The notes beneath the pieces were generated by a model. It saw only the letters and a list, made by a program, of their open reading frames with translations. It had not been told where the DNA came from and made no database searches. The translations under genes and the position numbers were made by a program. DNA of 64,000 bases from Nomia melanderi (lineage: Eukaryota; Arthropoda; Insecta; Hymenoptera; Halictidae): contig NC_135002.1 of the NCBI RefSeq assembly GCF_051020985.1, positions 3,782,001 through 3,846,000 on the forward strand, read 5' to 3'. Below are positions 37,101-50,800 of this stretch, piece after piece (position 1 is the first letter of the stretch; each line of letters opens with the position of its first letter).

Positions 37101-40100
37101 AGGCTCTAAGTGATCCAGGTTTTCCTTCTGATACATGAGTTTGTGGTTCATGGTAATTTGTGAGGTAATTCTCGAGCGATTGAATTTTGTGGAATTGTAA
37201 TAGATGGATTTTTGTGCGAGGTCTGTGTAATGGAGGCAATGAAATTAAAGAATCTACTATAATTTGTAAAGACAGGGATTCAGTTTTCTTTAGGTTTAGA
37301 TCTAAAGGGTTAGATTTGAAAGTGTAGATTTTCAAAAGATTCGAATTCAGAAGGTTAGATCTGGGATTCCAAATTTAAAAGCATGGATCTTCTAAGAGTT
37401 CAAATTTGATAGCTTATCTCTTCTAAAAGTTCAAACTTACAAGTTTAGATGTTCTAGATGTCCAAATTTAAATGCTTGAGTCTTCTAAAGGTTCAAATTC
37501 GAAAGCTTATCTCTTCTAAAAGTTCAAACTTACAAGTTTAGATATTCTAAACGTCCAAACTTGAAAGCTTGAATCTTCTGAAGATCCAAATTCGTAAGCT
37601 TATCTCTTCTAAAAGTTCAAACTTACAAGCTTAGATATTTTAAATGTCCGAATTTAAATGCTCTAGTCTTCTAAAGGTTCAAATTCGAAAGCTTGTCTCT
37701 TTTAAAAGTTCAAACTTCCAAGTTTAGATGTTCTAAATGTCCAAATTTAAATGCTCTAGTCTTCTAAAGGTTCAAATTCGAAAGCTTATCTCTTCTAAAA
37801 GTTCAAACCTGCAAATTTAGATTTTCTAAACATCCAAACTTAAAAGCTTAAATCTTCTAAAGATCCAAATTCCTATAACTTCATAACTTCATTCCGTTGC
37901 TTTATGCATTTATTGCACTCATATCTCAACTGCCTAAAACCTAGTACGTAGGTCTAATAACAGTTAAATTAACCACCAAAGGGGCGACTTAATATTGAAT
38001 AATTGAACCAGTCGATACTTACACGTAGCAGGGATCGAACCCGGATCGCGTCGGCCCGGTTTAAGTAACAAATTCGCGGCGGTCATAGGTCGGACGTTTT
38101 TTGTCCCCGGGTTCAATCTCATCCGGCGGCTTATCGGGCCGTCCTTTGTTATCGGGATCTACTTTGCTCAGCGTTCTATAGATCATTTTCCCTATATTTC
38201 TCCCTTTCCGTTCTCTATTTTCTTTCTATTCTCCGTCGGCCTCCCTTTATCACGCCCTCGCCGGCCCTCTCTCGGCCGCCCCCACCCCTCTTAACTCTTT
38301 CATCGATCAAACGATAACCCCCGCCCGGAACGGAAGTCACTGGATGGAGATGAAAAAGAGGAATAACTTCCGGATGGCAGAGGCTTTTTCCAAAAAAAAA
38401 AAAAGAGAGAGAGAGAGAGAGAAAAAAGGAAAATAAAAGAGCGAAGAAGAAAGGGACGCGCGGCGAGCGAGGGCGAAAAACGCGGCGCGGCTCGGGACAC
38501 GGCAGCGCCGCTGAAAGTGTTTTCTCGCGCTAATTTCGGGGCGATGAAAAAAATTACCCTGTTTTTCCTAACGGAGAGATTTCTTTTGTGAAAGGAGAAT
38601 GGTTTCGCTCGTTTTATTCGCTGGCTTCTTTGCCTCTTTGCGGAGTATTAAATTGGAATATCGAAATGTAATACGGTTGATCCACGATAGACGTTCTACT
38701 GTTCTCTCTGGACATATTTCCTGTCGTAAATTACGTTCTACGTTCTATCTAACATCTCTCAAACCAAATCAATAAAACATTCGAGATACATTCCGAGATC
38801 CGCAACGTTGTTCAGCCAAACGAAACACAATAAGACCAGCGAAAGAGTATGCATCATTCCGAGGGAAAATCTCAATACAAGTACAAACATTACAAGAGAC
38901 TCGAGTAACACCCAGATCCGCATAAAGAAAAAGAAATAGAAATTCTACTGTTCTTTCTGGAAATATTTCGTCTCGTAAATTACGGAAATCAATCGTTAAT
39001 TCTGCATTCTATCAAACATCTCTCAAATAAAATCAATAAAACATTCAAGATACGTTCAGAGATCCGCAACGTTGTTCAGCCAAACGAAACACAATAAGAC
39101 CAGCGCAAGAGTACGCATCATTCCAAGGGAAAATCTCAATACAAGTACAAATATTACAAGAGACCCGAGTAACACCCAGACCCGCATAAAGAAAACCGAA
39201 AGCCCGAGCGAAGGAAATACTAAAAACAACAAGTAACATTCCCCCGGGCCACCGAATCCAGAATAATGGAATAATCGGACGGGTAATTCCGGCGAAATTT
39301 CACGGCAAGATACGCGAACCGCGCGTCGGCCGGGGGAAGGAAGCGGCGCGAGAGGATAAATAGCGCGGACGGCGCGCGGGGGGACGGTTGAAGTGGGATA
39401 GCTCGATCAGACCCAGGGCCGAAAAGTTTTGACTTTATGCTATTTCGGGGGTGGGTGCCGGGGTGGAAGGGCGAACGCCGCCGGATAGACGGAATTTACG
39501 GACAGAATAAAATGACCACTTTCTCAAGCAAAATATACACGGAGAAAAATTCCGGCAATAAGCATACCTGGACCACGGCCAACCGCATTCTCCGTGCTCC
39601 CTTTTTATCATACATACGTTGCCTTTATGGCGGCGTAGGCGTAAGGGAGGCGGCGGCGGGACGGGGGAGACGGGACGACGATCGGGGGTGGGAAAGAGGT
39701 CGCTTGATTGACTGTATTGTCGTTAAATTAACGGGGCCGACGTGGATATCGGCCGGGAGAGCGAAACTAATTTTATGACCGCGAAACGGCCGCCGTTTTA
39801 CGCGAGTCGTGTAAATCCGTTTGGTCAAGACGCGAGCGTCTCGCGAGCCCGGCCCCCCTTGTTCTTCCGGGATTAACGCCTGTAGCCTTGGGGAGTCGTT
39901 CTGTGCCAAGGACGCCGGCACACTTGTCCACTCGATTGATCTTCGGTCTACCGGGTGAAATCTAACGCTTCTGATCGTTTCGCCCTGTTCTCTTCGAACG
40001 ACCGTTTCACGCGCGAATACGATGGGTAGTTTAGGTGGAGGATGGCTTGTGGTTGGAGACGGATGGAAAGAGCTTCAGATGGTATTCGAGTTTGATTGTT

Positions 40101-43100
40101 TAGTAAGAAATTATTGGAGAGATTGTAGATGTATTGAGTTTTACTTCAACCCTATTGCTCAATCGAGTGTGGTACGCTTTTGAGTATTGGATGGGAATGG
40201 GTGCATTTTGTACTGTTTGGATTGCAGTTTGGATAAAATAAGTCTTTGTGCAATCGATGTGCAGGATGTTTTGTAATATAGAGTTTGAAATGGAGAAAGT
40301 TGAATGGAGTATTCTAGTATCGTCGGAGAATATTGGATCACTTGAAGTAAAATGAAGCGAGTGTTGAGTAATGTGTTTGTTTTATTTCCCATTGTTCCGC
40401 AGGCCCACCACCAGTGCACCAATTGATAAGGAACGACAAGACTGAAAAGCCCCCGACGGTATCCGTATCGAGCGCGCCGACCTTCTCGCCGGTCCTCAGG
40501 CCCGAGGACGGCCATCGCGGAATGGACTCACCTCATTCGCAAACGGGTATGTGATCGACAGCATCGTGGCCATATTGATATATCTCATATAATACATAAG
40601 CCCGCGATTACGTTTCAGGCTGTCGAAAGCTGTTTTTCGGGGGCCGCGATACGGCGGCCCCTCCATTGATACGGGATCTCGTGGCTCTTCTTACGAATTT
40701 TCAAGCGAGAAATCATCGCGAACGTAACCGGAGAATATTCGAAGCTGTTTCAAAAGATCGTTCGTTGAAAATATCGCGAGGAAACGTACGGCGAACACGA
40801 TAGAGGCGCGGAACGTTTAATTTTGCTTCGCGGAGGAATATTAAATTGCGAAGTTCCCCCGTTTTTCCATTTCGGAGTGCTCGTTTTAACAATTCTAATT
40901 ACAGCGAAATTAGAGCAACACTTCGAGCAGGATTATAAGGAATAACGCCGGGTCTTTGGATCTATTCCAATTGAAAGAGAAAAGAAATGTAGGGGAACGC
41001 GCGGAATTAGGCGATATGTATGTATTAGAATAAACACGCCGGGGCCGCGGCCGGAATGTTTAATTAACGGGGCGCGCGCGAGAATTAGAATTTCATGTGT
41101 TCACGGAACAATTAGGTTTTTTTTAAATATACCGAAGAGCCGCGAGGTCCGACCGTCAGCCGAAACTTGGCAGCGAGCGTTAACCGGGTGTCTTAACACG
41201 TGGCAGCCTCTTTAGGGGTTGCACGGGGTGGAAAATCGATGGAAACGGGGGTTCGTTTAATCGCCCGGCTTGTTTGACCCTGTTCCCGGGGCGCATGAAA
41301 AAATATATCAAATAATCTGCGAGACAATTAAGCCTGACATCGTTAGCGAAACCCTTGCATACCGGGTGGCTCGAAAATCTCATAAACCGGATAAAAGCTA
41401 CAAATTCATACTTTCCAAAAGTATCACACTTCAATACTAATTAAAATTTCACAAAATTCTACGAAACATTCGAATTTCGAGTACTCCTTTGGAAAAACAA
41501 AGAATTCCTACACACTGGGTGACTAAAAAGTCTTAGTGCTCCCTTCGCTAAAATAAAGTTCCATTTGCCAAAAAAATAGCATTCTAAGAGCGATCTGAAA
41601 TTCCGCAAGAAATTCAAGTTCCGAGCGCCAGGCTCTTATAAAATTGAATTCGAGCACCCCGTACACGGAAACACGAGACGCTCCCCGCGGGGGAGCGAGT
41701 AACCGTATTCCAGCCGAAGTGAATCCACTCGAACGTGTAAGACGAAGTCAAACAGGAAGTACGTGCGCGCGAATCCCCTTTCAGTCTTCCGCAGCCCCGA
41801 AGCGACCGCCCCGTGTTACGACACAGGCCCGGCAGGCCGCAGCCGCCCGGAGAGGCTCGGCGCACCCTTGTAAAGCGAACGAAAGCGAATCGAAACTACC
41901 CGGGAGCGTGTTCTCTCGCGTAACGTTTGCGTTTGATTGTTGGGGAGTAAGGGCTGCGCGGGTGAGCGCTCGTTCAGCGCTGACGGGACGCGCAGGAGAA
42001 AAGGAGAAGGTTCGGGAAAAGCGAAGGAACCGCTGAGAAAAAGAAAAGAGAAAGAAAAACGGGGAAAAAACGAGGAGGAAGAAGAACAAAAAAAAATGAG
42101 CAAAGAGACCGTCGAACGAGGCGTTGCTCGTCTCGTTTCAAAACCCCCCCTCCCATCCCGATTCTTTCGTTTCCTCCGGTGCAAGGGAAGCCGGACCTGC
42201 AGTGACCTTGAACGACCTTCGACTCGGATCCCACCCCGTCCACGATCTCTCGCCCTTCAACCCCCGTCGTCGTTTTTTCACGCGCGCTTCACCTTTGCCC
42301 GCTTTGTTTGCCTGACGAGAGTTCACTAACAAACATCTAACAACGCGACGATACTCGGCGCGTTCGCCCGAGGAACCGCGCGCGCGCGATCCCCGCCCGG
42401 AAGTGACGCGTCTCGAGGGAAACGAGGAAAGAACGGTCGATCGGGAAGGGTTCCCTGCGACGTTTCTCTCGCTGGCTCGCGTTCTCGCCCGTCGATGATC
42501 GAACTTCGTGCACGCGATCGGACACGTGCGCTTGAATTTCCCGCCTTCGTCGCGCGCTCCTCGCGAGAATTCCGGTGGAGTTTTCTTATCGGGTCTTTAA
42601 GGATGGTTCCGTTGAGAGTTCGTTCTTGTTGATGCTTTCATCGGGGGTGGAAGGTATTTGCAAGTATTAATCACAGATTCTTCCAATCTCTTCGATCGCA
42701 GATCAATTGCTGTTCAAAATGATTCTAGTAAGTTTTTAACCCTTTGAACTCCGTAGGCTCCCATATTGCAGTTATATCAAATATTTCAACGAACCAAAGA
42801 AACTACCCTAAAATTATATTTCCCACACATCCAAATTTTCTACTGACAAGAAAATTAAAAGATCGAAGGAATGTTGCATTTTTCATTTTCACTAGAGCTA
42901 CCATAAAAAGTCGCAGTTGCTAATAAATCACAAAACCATCTGGAGTGCTAAGGGTTAAAGTGTACTTAACTGAATAGAAAATTGTGCCCAGGAAACAATT
43001 CAAACTTCATTACCTAAATTTTCTAAATAAACATTCACGCACCTGACTACCAAGTTGATCTACCAATATCCAAATATCCCACTGTCACACACCCCTATTT

Positions 43101-44850
43101 TCTATTGTCAGCAATATGCAAACGTCCAGCGACTCAAATCCAAAGTAAACTCCGAAGTAGCAACTCGCAGTCACCGTCCCGGAAGCCATACCTTTCCGCG
43201 CCATAACACTTTCACCCCCGGCCCGAATTGACTCAATGACTCCGCCATCGGAGCGCGCGCCCCGTGAGTCGCGGAGTGCACGAAGTTCGAAACGCATCGG
43301 TGATTCGTCGCAACGAATGTCCAGTGTGCGATAGACCCAAACTGAGCTCAGCCAGGCATCATGTAAGTAAAAATCGACCCGTGAAAGTGGATCCCGATCC
43401 CCGGGAAGCGATCGAGCGGGTCCCCGTTCCGGGTTGCGCTCGGGGTTGCCCGCGAATCGAGCCGAGCGCGCTTGATCGATCGTTTAGAGTCTAGAGCGGC
43501 GTCTTCGCGCTCGGTCTCGCCTCACTAACCCACTTTCCCCGAAATCACTGGCGCGAGTATTTTCAATCGGGCAGTCGTCCGCCGTGAAATGTTGCAGAAA
43601 GTATTGATAAAGTTCCGGTCGACGCTAATGAATATTTAACGCCCGGCGCCGATGGATTTAGATCTGAGAAGTTTCCTGCAACCGGGTTTCCTTCAGGAGA
43701 GGGGAAATTTTCCGAAGCGGGATTTACCGCTTCGGTTTCTTGAGTAAAACGTCGCTTTCGGGATCTCTTTACTCCCGTACTTCCTGTCTGCGATATTTCA
43801 CCGCTTTGCATAGCACAAAATCTCTCTTGAAATCGATAGCTTCCTTCATTCCCTTCGAGAATTTTCAATAAAATAGAATTTCCCAAGTTGGGGATTTCAA
43901 CTCTACAGATCTACAGATTTCAACTCAGACTCTAGGGATTCCAATCGATCGTTTCTATAATAATGTTGAAAAGAATTAATAAGAATTGAAAGATTGAAAG
44001 AGGTGAACGAATGATTCCACTGAAAATCGACTCGATTTCCAAAATGACTTTCCCACGCGGTTGTCGGTTAATTACCTGTCGCCTTATTCGCAACGCAACC
44101 ATGATCTATTTAGAGTTCCGAACGTTTGAGCTCGATACGACGAGAACCGTGTCAAAGATGCATTAAAGTACGATCCAAAGTTCTCGATAAATCAGCGCGC
44201 CGTCCGCGGCAAGGATCAAGGACTGCCCGAGATTCCCCGGTTCTTCGCGTTCCGAGGAGGCGCGTATGGTTGACACAGAATAATCGTCGAGCGAAGTATC
44301 CAGTGCGCGGCAAATGCACTTCGAAATTAGCGATCGCGCCGCTGAAAGTAGGTTAGTGGGGCTCGCCGCTGATTTTTCGTCGAGCAAAACGAAAACCGAA
44401 GGACGTCCAAGAAGCTGACGTCGGTCCTTGACGGGCGGAATTGCTTCCGGTTCGCTAGGGGGACGTCACCGTGCGCTGTTCTCCCGATACAAATTCGAAA
44501 ACTTTCCACCGTAAATCGGACAGAAGAATGGACGAAAGAAACGGGAGAAAAAAAGGAAACGGAATGCGTTCGACTCTCGGAGCGTGGATCTTCGGAGCCG
44601 GAAGTTAGGAGGAACGGGGATCGGGAGCGGAGAATTTGGAGAATTCTCGTGCGATCGAGCGGGATCGATGATCGATGGCGAGGCAACGCTGCGAGCATCG
44701 CCTCCCAACCTCCCCCCCCGCCCCGACTGTCCGCGTGGAAAAAATGACGCGATGATGATCTCTGTTTCAGTCTGAGCCCGAGCGTAGAGAGAAGCTCGCT
44801 AACTCGACTAAAAGGTACTTTGTGACTGGTTATTGACTGTTCTATATATA

Positions 44851-44895
<45 letters not shown>

Positions 44896-47800
44896 CTATA
44901 TTTGTCTCTATATTTATTATATACGTATACATATACGTACGTGGACGTGTACAGTACGTGAGTGCGTGTACACGCGGCGGGCACGATCGCGCCGCCTAGG
45001 GACTTTTTTCTCGGGGTCGCGCGGCACACCTGCTTGCGTTCACCTTCTCGCGGGAAATTTGAATCTTTGAATACTGGGGATGAGCGTGAATGAATGTAAT
45101 TATCGAGTAAGTCGAGAAAATGAGATAATTGTGGGAAAATGTTGGTTTCGTAGTAGAAATTTGGAACTTTAACTGAGCACTTTGTTAATGGTGACATTTT
45201 TTGGTTCGGAGAAAGTGATCATTTGTTTATCTTTATTTTATTGTATATCGTAAAGTAACTTATTCAAAGGAATGTTCGAAAGTTCTTTTTCATTCAACCA
45301 AATGAAACATTCTTATTCCATTAAAAATTTGTGTTTGATCGTTCATGTTTCTTAGGCAACAGAGTTTCATATATTAATTTAAAAATCTTATATAAAAATC
45401 GGAACGAAATAAAAATTTGCTTCGGTATATTAGTGAACATTCCTTCTGCTCTAGATAAAAGACTTTTTGAGTAGTTTAAAGGTCTGTCGATAACGGACAA
45501 GATGAAAACGCCGGGGATCGATGATCATTTTCATACAAAGCACACGCACGCAGGTGAACGCGCGGGATCACGATCGATAATGGATATCGATGGATCCTCG
45601 ATCCGTCGTACGGTAAAAGCCCTCGTGCCTCGGTGCAGCCGGGGCCACGTGTCCGTGTCCCGCGTGTACGTACACACAATGCATCACGATGTCGTATCAG
45701 CTCGAATCTATATATTTTTCTCTATTGCTGTCACGTTTGTCATTTCTTTTGTTTCCCCCTTTCCACAATCTCTCCATCTCTTGCTCTCTATCTCTTACTG
45801 TCCATCTCTTACTCTCTATCTCTTACTGTCTTCTCTTTATCTATGAAGCTATCTCTCTCTATCTCTTACTCTCTTCTCTTTATCTATGAAGCTATCTCTT
45901 TCTATCTCTTACTCTCTTCTCTTTATCTATATATCTCTTTTTCTCGATCTCTTATTCTCTTCCCTTTATCTATGATACTATATCTCTCTATTTCTTTATC
46001 TGTGAAACTGCCTCTCTCTATCTCTTACTCTCTTCTCTTTATCTGTGAAACTGTCTCTCTCTATCTCTTACTCTCTTCTCTTTATCTGTGAAACTGTCTC
46101 TCTCTATCTCTTACTCTCTTCTCTTTATCTATATATCTCTCTCTCTCTCTCTCTCTATCTTTTACTCTCTTCTCTTTATCTATGAAAATATCTCTCTCTA
46201 TTTCTTACTCTTTTCTCTTTATCTATAAAAATATCTCTCTCTCTCTCTTACTTTCTTCTCTTTATCTATGTATCTCTCTGTCTACCTCTTACTCTCTTCT
46301 CTCTCCCTCTGTCTCGTTCTTTCACCCTCTCTCTTACTCTCTCCTCTTTATCCATGTATCTCTCTGTCTATCTCGTACTTTCTTCTCTTTACCTATATAT
46401 TTCTCTTTCTACCTCTTACTCTCTTCTCTCTCCTTCTCTCTCTCTCTCTCTGTCTCTCTTCTCTCTCCCTCTCTCTCTCTTTCTCGTCCCCCTCTCTCGC
46501 TACCACTGTACGTCCCTGTTGTACGTACGTTTCCACTCCCCGCTCCGTTTCTTTCTCTCGTAACACGTGTAACACATAAAATCGTACGTGCACACACGCG
46601 AAACGCGACTCCTATAAACGATGGCGCGATCGAACCACGGTCGTGATTTCGCTCGATGGCGAGCACTGGAAGATATAAAATCAGCTGTAACTCATAAGAC
46701 GGCTGTTGAATTTTTATTTTCGCTTCTGCTCGCCGAAGATTCGTGTTGAGAATTCGTCGAGTGTACGTACCATTGTGTCCGTTTATTAGTCACTGTTTCC
46801 ACTTGTACAGTGAATTAACGATATCAATCAAATCGAATTCGGGTTTAATGTTGGTCTACGAACGGCAGTAATATTTCAGTCGCTCAGACGCCAATGCGGT
46901 TAAATTGACATTTTGATAATTACTGATTTTTCTAAATTGCAATGGAGTAAATAATATTCTTTTTAATTATTCGAGGAATTACTCGGTTCTTCGTTGTTTC
47001 TAGGTCAGAAATCACTTTTACAGTTTCCGAATATACTATACGATAATTTCAAAAGATATACAAATTAATTTTCTTAATTGTTGCTCTCTGCACTCAACCC
47101 CATTGGTTTTTGAGCGAGATTTGTCGAATAACTTCCTATTCGATATCTCCCTTAGTCGATCTGTACCTTAAAACGCGAATTCGAAGTCTATTGATCAGAC
47201 TGCGGATGTTTGAGCTCGGTAGAATTCAGACACTAGTGTAACTATCTGAAAAAAACTCGATCAATCACGAAAGAACATTCACTTTCTTCGCGTACATTGG
47301 ATGTTTCTTATTTATTAACAAATCAGTTGATTTCTCGAAGACACTATTTCTCTATAATTGCACTGTATCTCAAATTATCGTCGAGCATGATAATAGATTC
47401 ATTCAATTGTACACTGGACGAATGTTCAAAATCAGATTTCCCCAAAATTCCATCTCATCAGTGGAACGTTCTACGCGTTTCCCTTAGTTTCGATCGCGCC
47501 ACGATTTCCGGAGCACTCCGTGCACAGACGCAAGAGTTCCCAGTGTAACATGGAACACGATCTGACCCCCGTAGAATACGTTTCTCTTCTTCATATCCCC
47601 TCCCAGTTCTTACATTTCTCTCCACTCAGCGCGTATTGTGCTACCTCGAGAGTTTCGGATTGACGTGCCGCGTCTTCGAGACCAGCCGCGATCGATTTCG
47701 CGAGATTCGCGCGAAGATTGCGAGAGTTCCGTGGAATCGCGCCTCGATGGGGCGGCGGAGATCGTTCACGGGAGATTGCCGACGGAGGAAATCCAGAAAG

Positions 47801-50800
47801 TTGCGACGTTTGTCGCGGAGATGATCTGAATTTCCACCTGGACGAAGCGTCTCGCGCTCAGGGCCCGAAGTAAACAGCTTCCCGTCGCGAGAAATTGCCT
47901 CGTCGTTCGACGAGAATCGGAAAAGTATGAGAACACTCTGAACTTTCATCTGAAATCGATGAACCGACTTCGCGAACCAATTATCCCGGTACGAGCACGG
48001 AAATTTGATAATTCATGGAAGATGTTCTGTAACCGACAGTTACTTAACACGTTCACACCGGTGTAATTTCCACTCTTTCCCATTTGGCGGCTAAATTCTC
48101 AAAATTTAAAAATATTGAAATGATTAATAAGTAAATTGACCCTTAGCACTCCAGGTTGTTTTGTAATCTACCAGCAACTGCAACTAATTTTTGTATTCCT
48201 AAAATTAGAAATGCTATAACATTCCTTCGATCTTTTATTTTCCTTAGTACAAAATTTGTGGAAAATCGAATAATTTTAGGGTAGTTTCTTTAAGATTCAT
48301 TAAAGTATTTAATATCATAACTGGTGCAATATTGGAGCCTAGAGTTCAAAGGGTTAATTCTCAACTATATGGCAATGTTTTCTAATTACCGAACCATTTG
48401 AGCCACATATTTGATGCTACACACATAATAAGCCATCAATGGTACACTGTCTGATATCTTACTGTGAGCCACCGGTGGTACACGCCGTGAACGTGTTAAC
48501 ATAAACACTAACCCTCTGCACTCGAAAGTCTTTCATTGGAAATATTTAACACTTTCGGACGAGACATAGACGATATTGTTTGAAACTAATTCAACGATAA
48601 TTCACAGATAAACTAAGCGACAAAGCTATTTTATTTAAACACTTCCTATAGCGAAAGTTTAATTTAAAATAGAATGTTCAACTTCATAGTTCCGCTGTAT
48701 CAAATCAATCGGTGACTGAGAGTCTCTGAGTGCAAAGGGCTAATACGAGTCTAATTGGAGAATTTCAATACACTCGATTATCGTTGTCGATCGATTCGCG
48801 ATAGAGTCTACTCGAAATTGTAAACGCGCACGTTCCGGGTATTCCCAGCTAATTCCTAAAGTTCCAGTTCCGATTCTATTTAGAAGCTCGTAATTACCCG
48901 ATTTCGCCGGAAGAGCGTTTTGATCGCCGAGCAATCTCGGGATCGCAGATATTCGAGAATCTGCGAACGTGTTCAGGGTCAGGCTCGTGGAAGCTGAGAA
49001 ATTTAGGGTAATAGGGTAATTTCTGAAAAGGATAGTCTTGCGAAATCCCCGGCAACGGGGACGCGAATCGTCAATGCGGCTCGGAATTGCACAATCACCC
49101 CCCTTTCTGCCCCCGCTCCCCCTCCGCCCGACTCACCCCCCGCACGCCAGCACTTTATATTTCTCCGGGCTGTGTATTGGTGTCTCCGCACACGGACACG
49201 GCGTGCAATGTCTTCTTTATGCGTTGAAAGATCACCAACCACACGTACACACCGACGTACCCGTTCAGTTTCGAGAATATCTTCGACGCAGCGCGGAACG
49301 AATTTCGTTCCATTGTTCTTTCACTATTGTACCGTTTTTTTCTTCCATGTTAAAGGAAGAGGATGTATGTTTTTCTTTCGATCTCTTTGGACTCAAGGAT
49401 GTGGTAATTGTGATAGTATTGAAAGTTCTGTTTTGATTGTAGGATATACTAGTAGCAATAGTTTTGGAGATTTGATTTTAGATTTAAAGAAATTAATTGC
49501 AGCAGATAGTATTAAAGATTTGATTTTCGACTTGAAGAGTGTATTAATTGCAATAGATAGTATTGGAGATTCGATTTTGGACTCAGACAATATATTAATT
49601 GCAACGAATAACACTAAAGATTCGAATGTTTCAAAATACAATTACTTTATTTCCTTATTTCTTTGAAAAATATTATCAACGCTCATCGAGGTCTGTTTTT
49701 TCAAATACATTCTAGGAAACAGATCTGGGTTCAGATAGATTCGACTAGAAAAGTGTTAGAAACACGTTGTCCTCGTTTTGCAGTACCTCTTCGCGGGGGA
49801 ATAGTTTCAGACAGCCGAATGGGAGCGACCTGAGCCGCGAAGTGGAAGATATTTCGAAGACCGAGCGAAAAATCACAGGGAAAGGAAAAGGGCCGTCCTT
49901 TTGTTGCCGGGGTGAATCGGGAGAGATGCGGTTGGCGTTCGGCAGGATTGTCCGAGTACTCGAATATCAAAGTATTCAAGCTTTGAAGAGGCTGAAAGTC
50001 AGATCTACTGTACGTAATCGAGACAAGTCGAATCATTTGTCCTGATACATTTAAAATACCCAAATCAATTCAAAGTACTCTCGAATTACTATCAGGTACT
50101 CGAAAGTATTCTCAAGGTGTCCCACGTTCTCCAAATTACTCTCGAAGTACTCTAAACACTTAATATTTCCAAAATCTTACGAGGCGAGACATAAAAATCT
50201 ACTTTCAAATGAGACCCCATGCATGTTACGTATCTAGAAACGAAAAACCCTCGTGGCTTTCTCGACAATGGCCCTTTGTTTTCTCAAATAATAAATGCCA
50301 AGTTTATATGTTACTTAATAAGACGATGAGAAGAATCTCCGTTTCTTCGTTTTCCTTTCAATTATAATCGAATAACTTGCACCTTATTATTCTAACATTA
50401 TTCATCGTCTTACAGTAACATAGCAACTAGAAACTTTCCAAAAACAAAGGACCATCAAGCCACGGTTTCTCACTTCCAGATACCCGCGGCACCAGAATTT
50501 CATTGAAAAACAGATTTTCTTGTCACTGCCGTAAATGCATTCTCAAAACACTCGAAGATATCCGCAATACTCGCAAACCGCTCAGCAACCCCCGCGGTGC
50601 TCGAAAGCTACTTGGATCCCACTTGATTCTCTGAAACCGATAATCTCTCGAATCATTTGAACTGCCCAATAGAGTAATCGTCAATACTAAGCTCCATCGT
50701 CTCGGAACGCCACAGTATTCAAAGCTGATTCGGGCCAGCCAAGTTCACCGGGGCTGCTCAACGAATCAATGTACTCGACTCCGTACTCCGGAGTGTACTC

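Larger units (their letters stand above)
35302..40402 (+). other. NfI: Intron 5 of NfI (5.1 kb)
   Basis: This GT-AG intron has donor gtgagt and acceptor ttgttccgcag. It is dominated by tandem arrays at 35586-36500, 37310-37875 and 38690-39195. A CpG-rich block lies at 36590-36900. From 39200 to 40400 I see no repeat or gene. Confidence 0.85.

Noticed and set aside
38024..38062. tRNA-like B-box on the minus strand (gggttcgatccctg)
   Set aside because: The T-arm pairs only partly (4 of 5), and I found no A-box or acceptor stem partner upstream. It may be chance or an old tRNA-derived scrap.
45502..46666. Leu/Ser-rich frames up to 154 codons over the CT array
   Set aside because: Composition artefact of a pyrimidine-rich minisatellite; several frames are open together.
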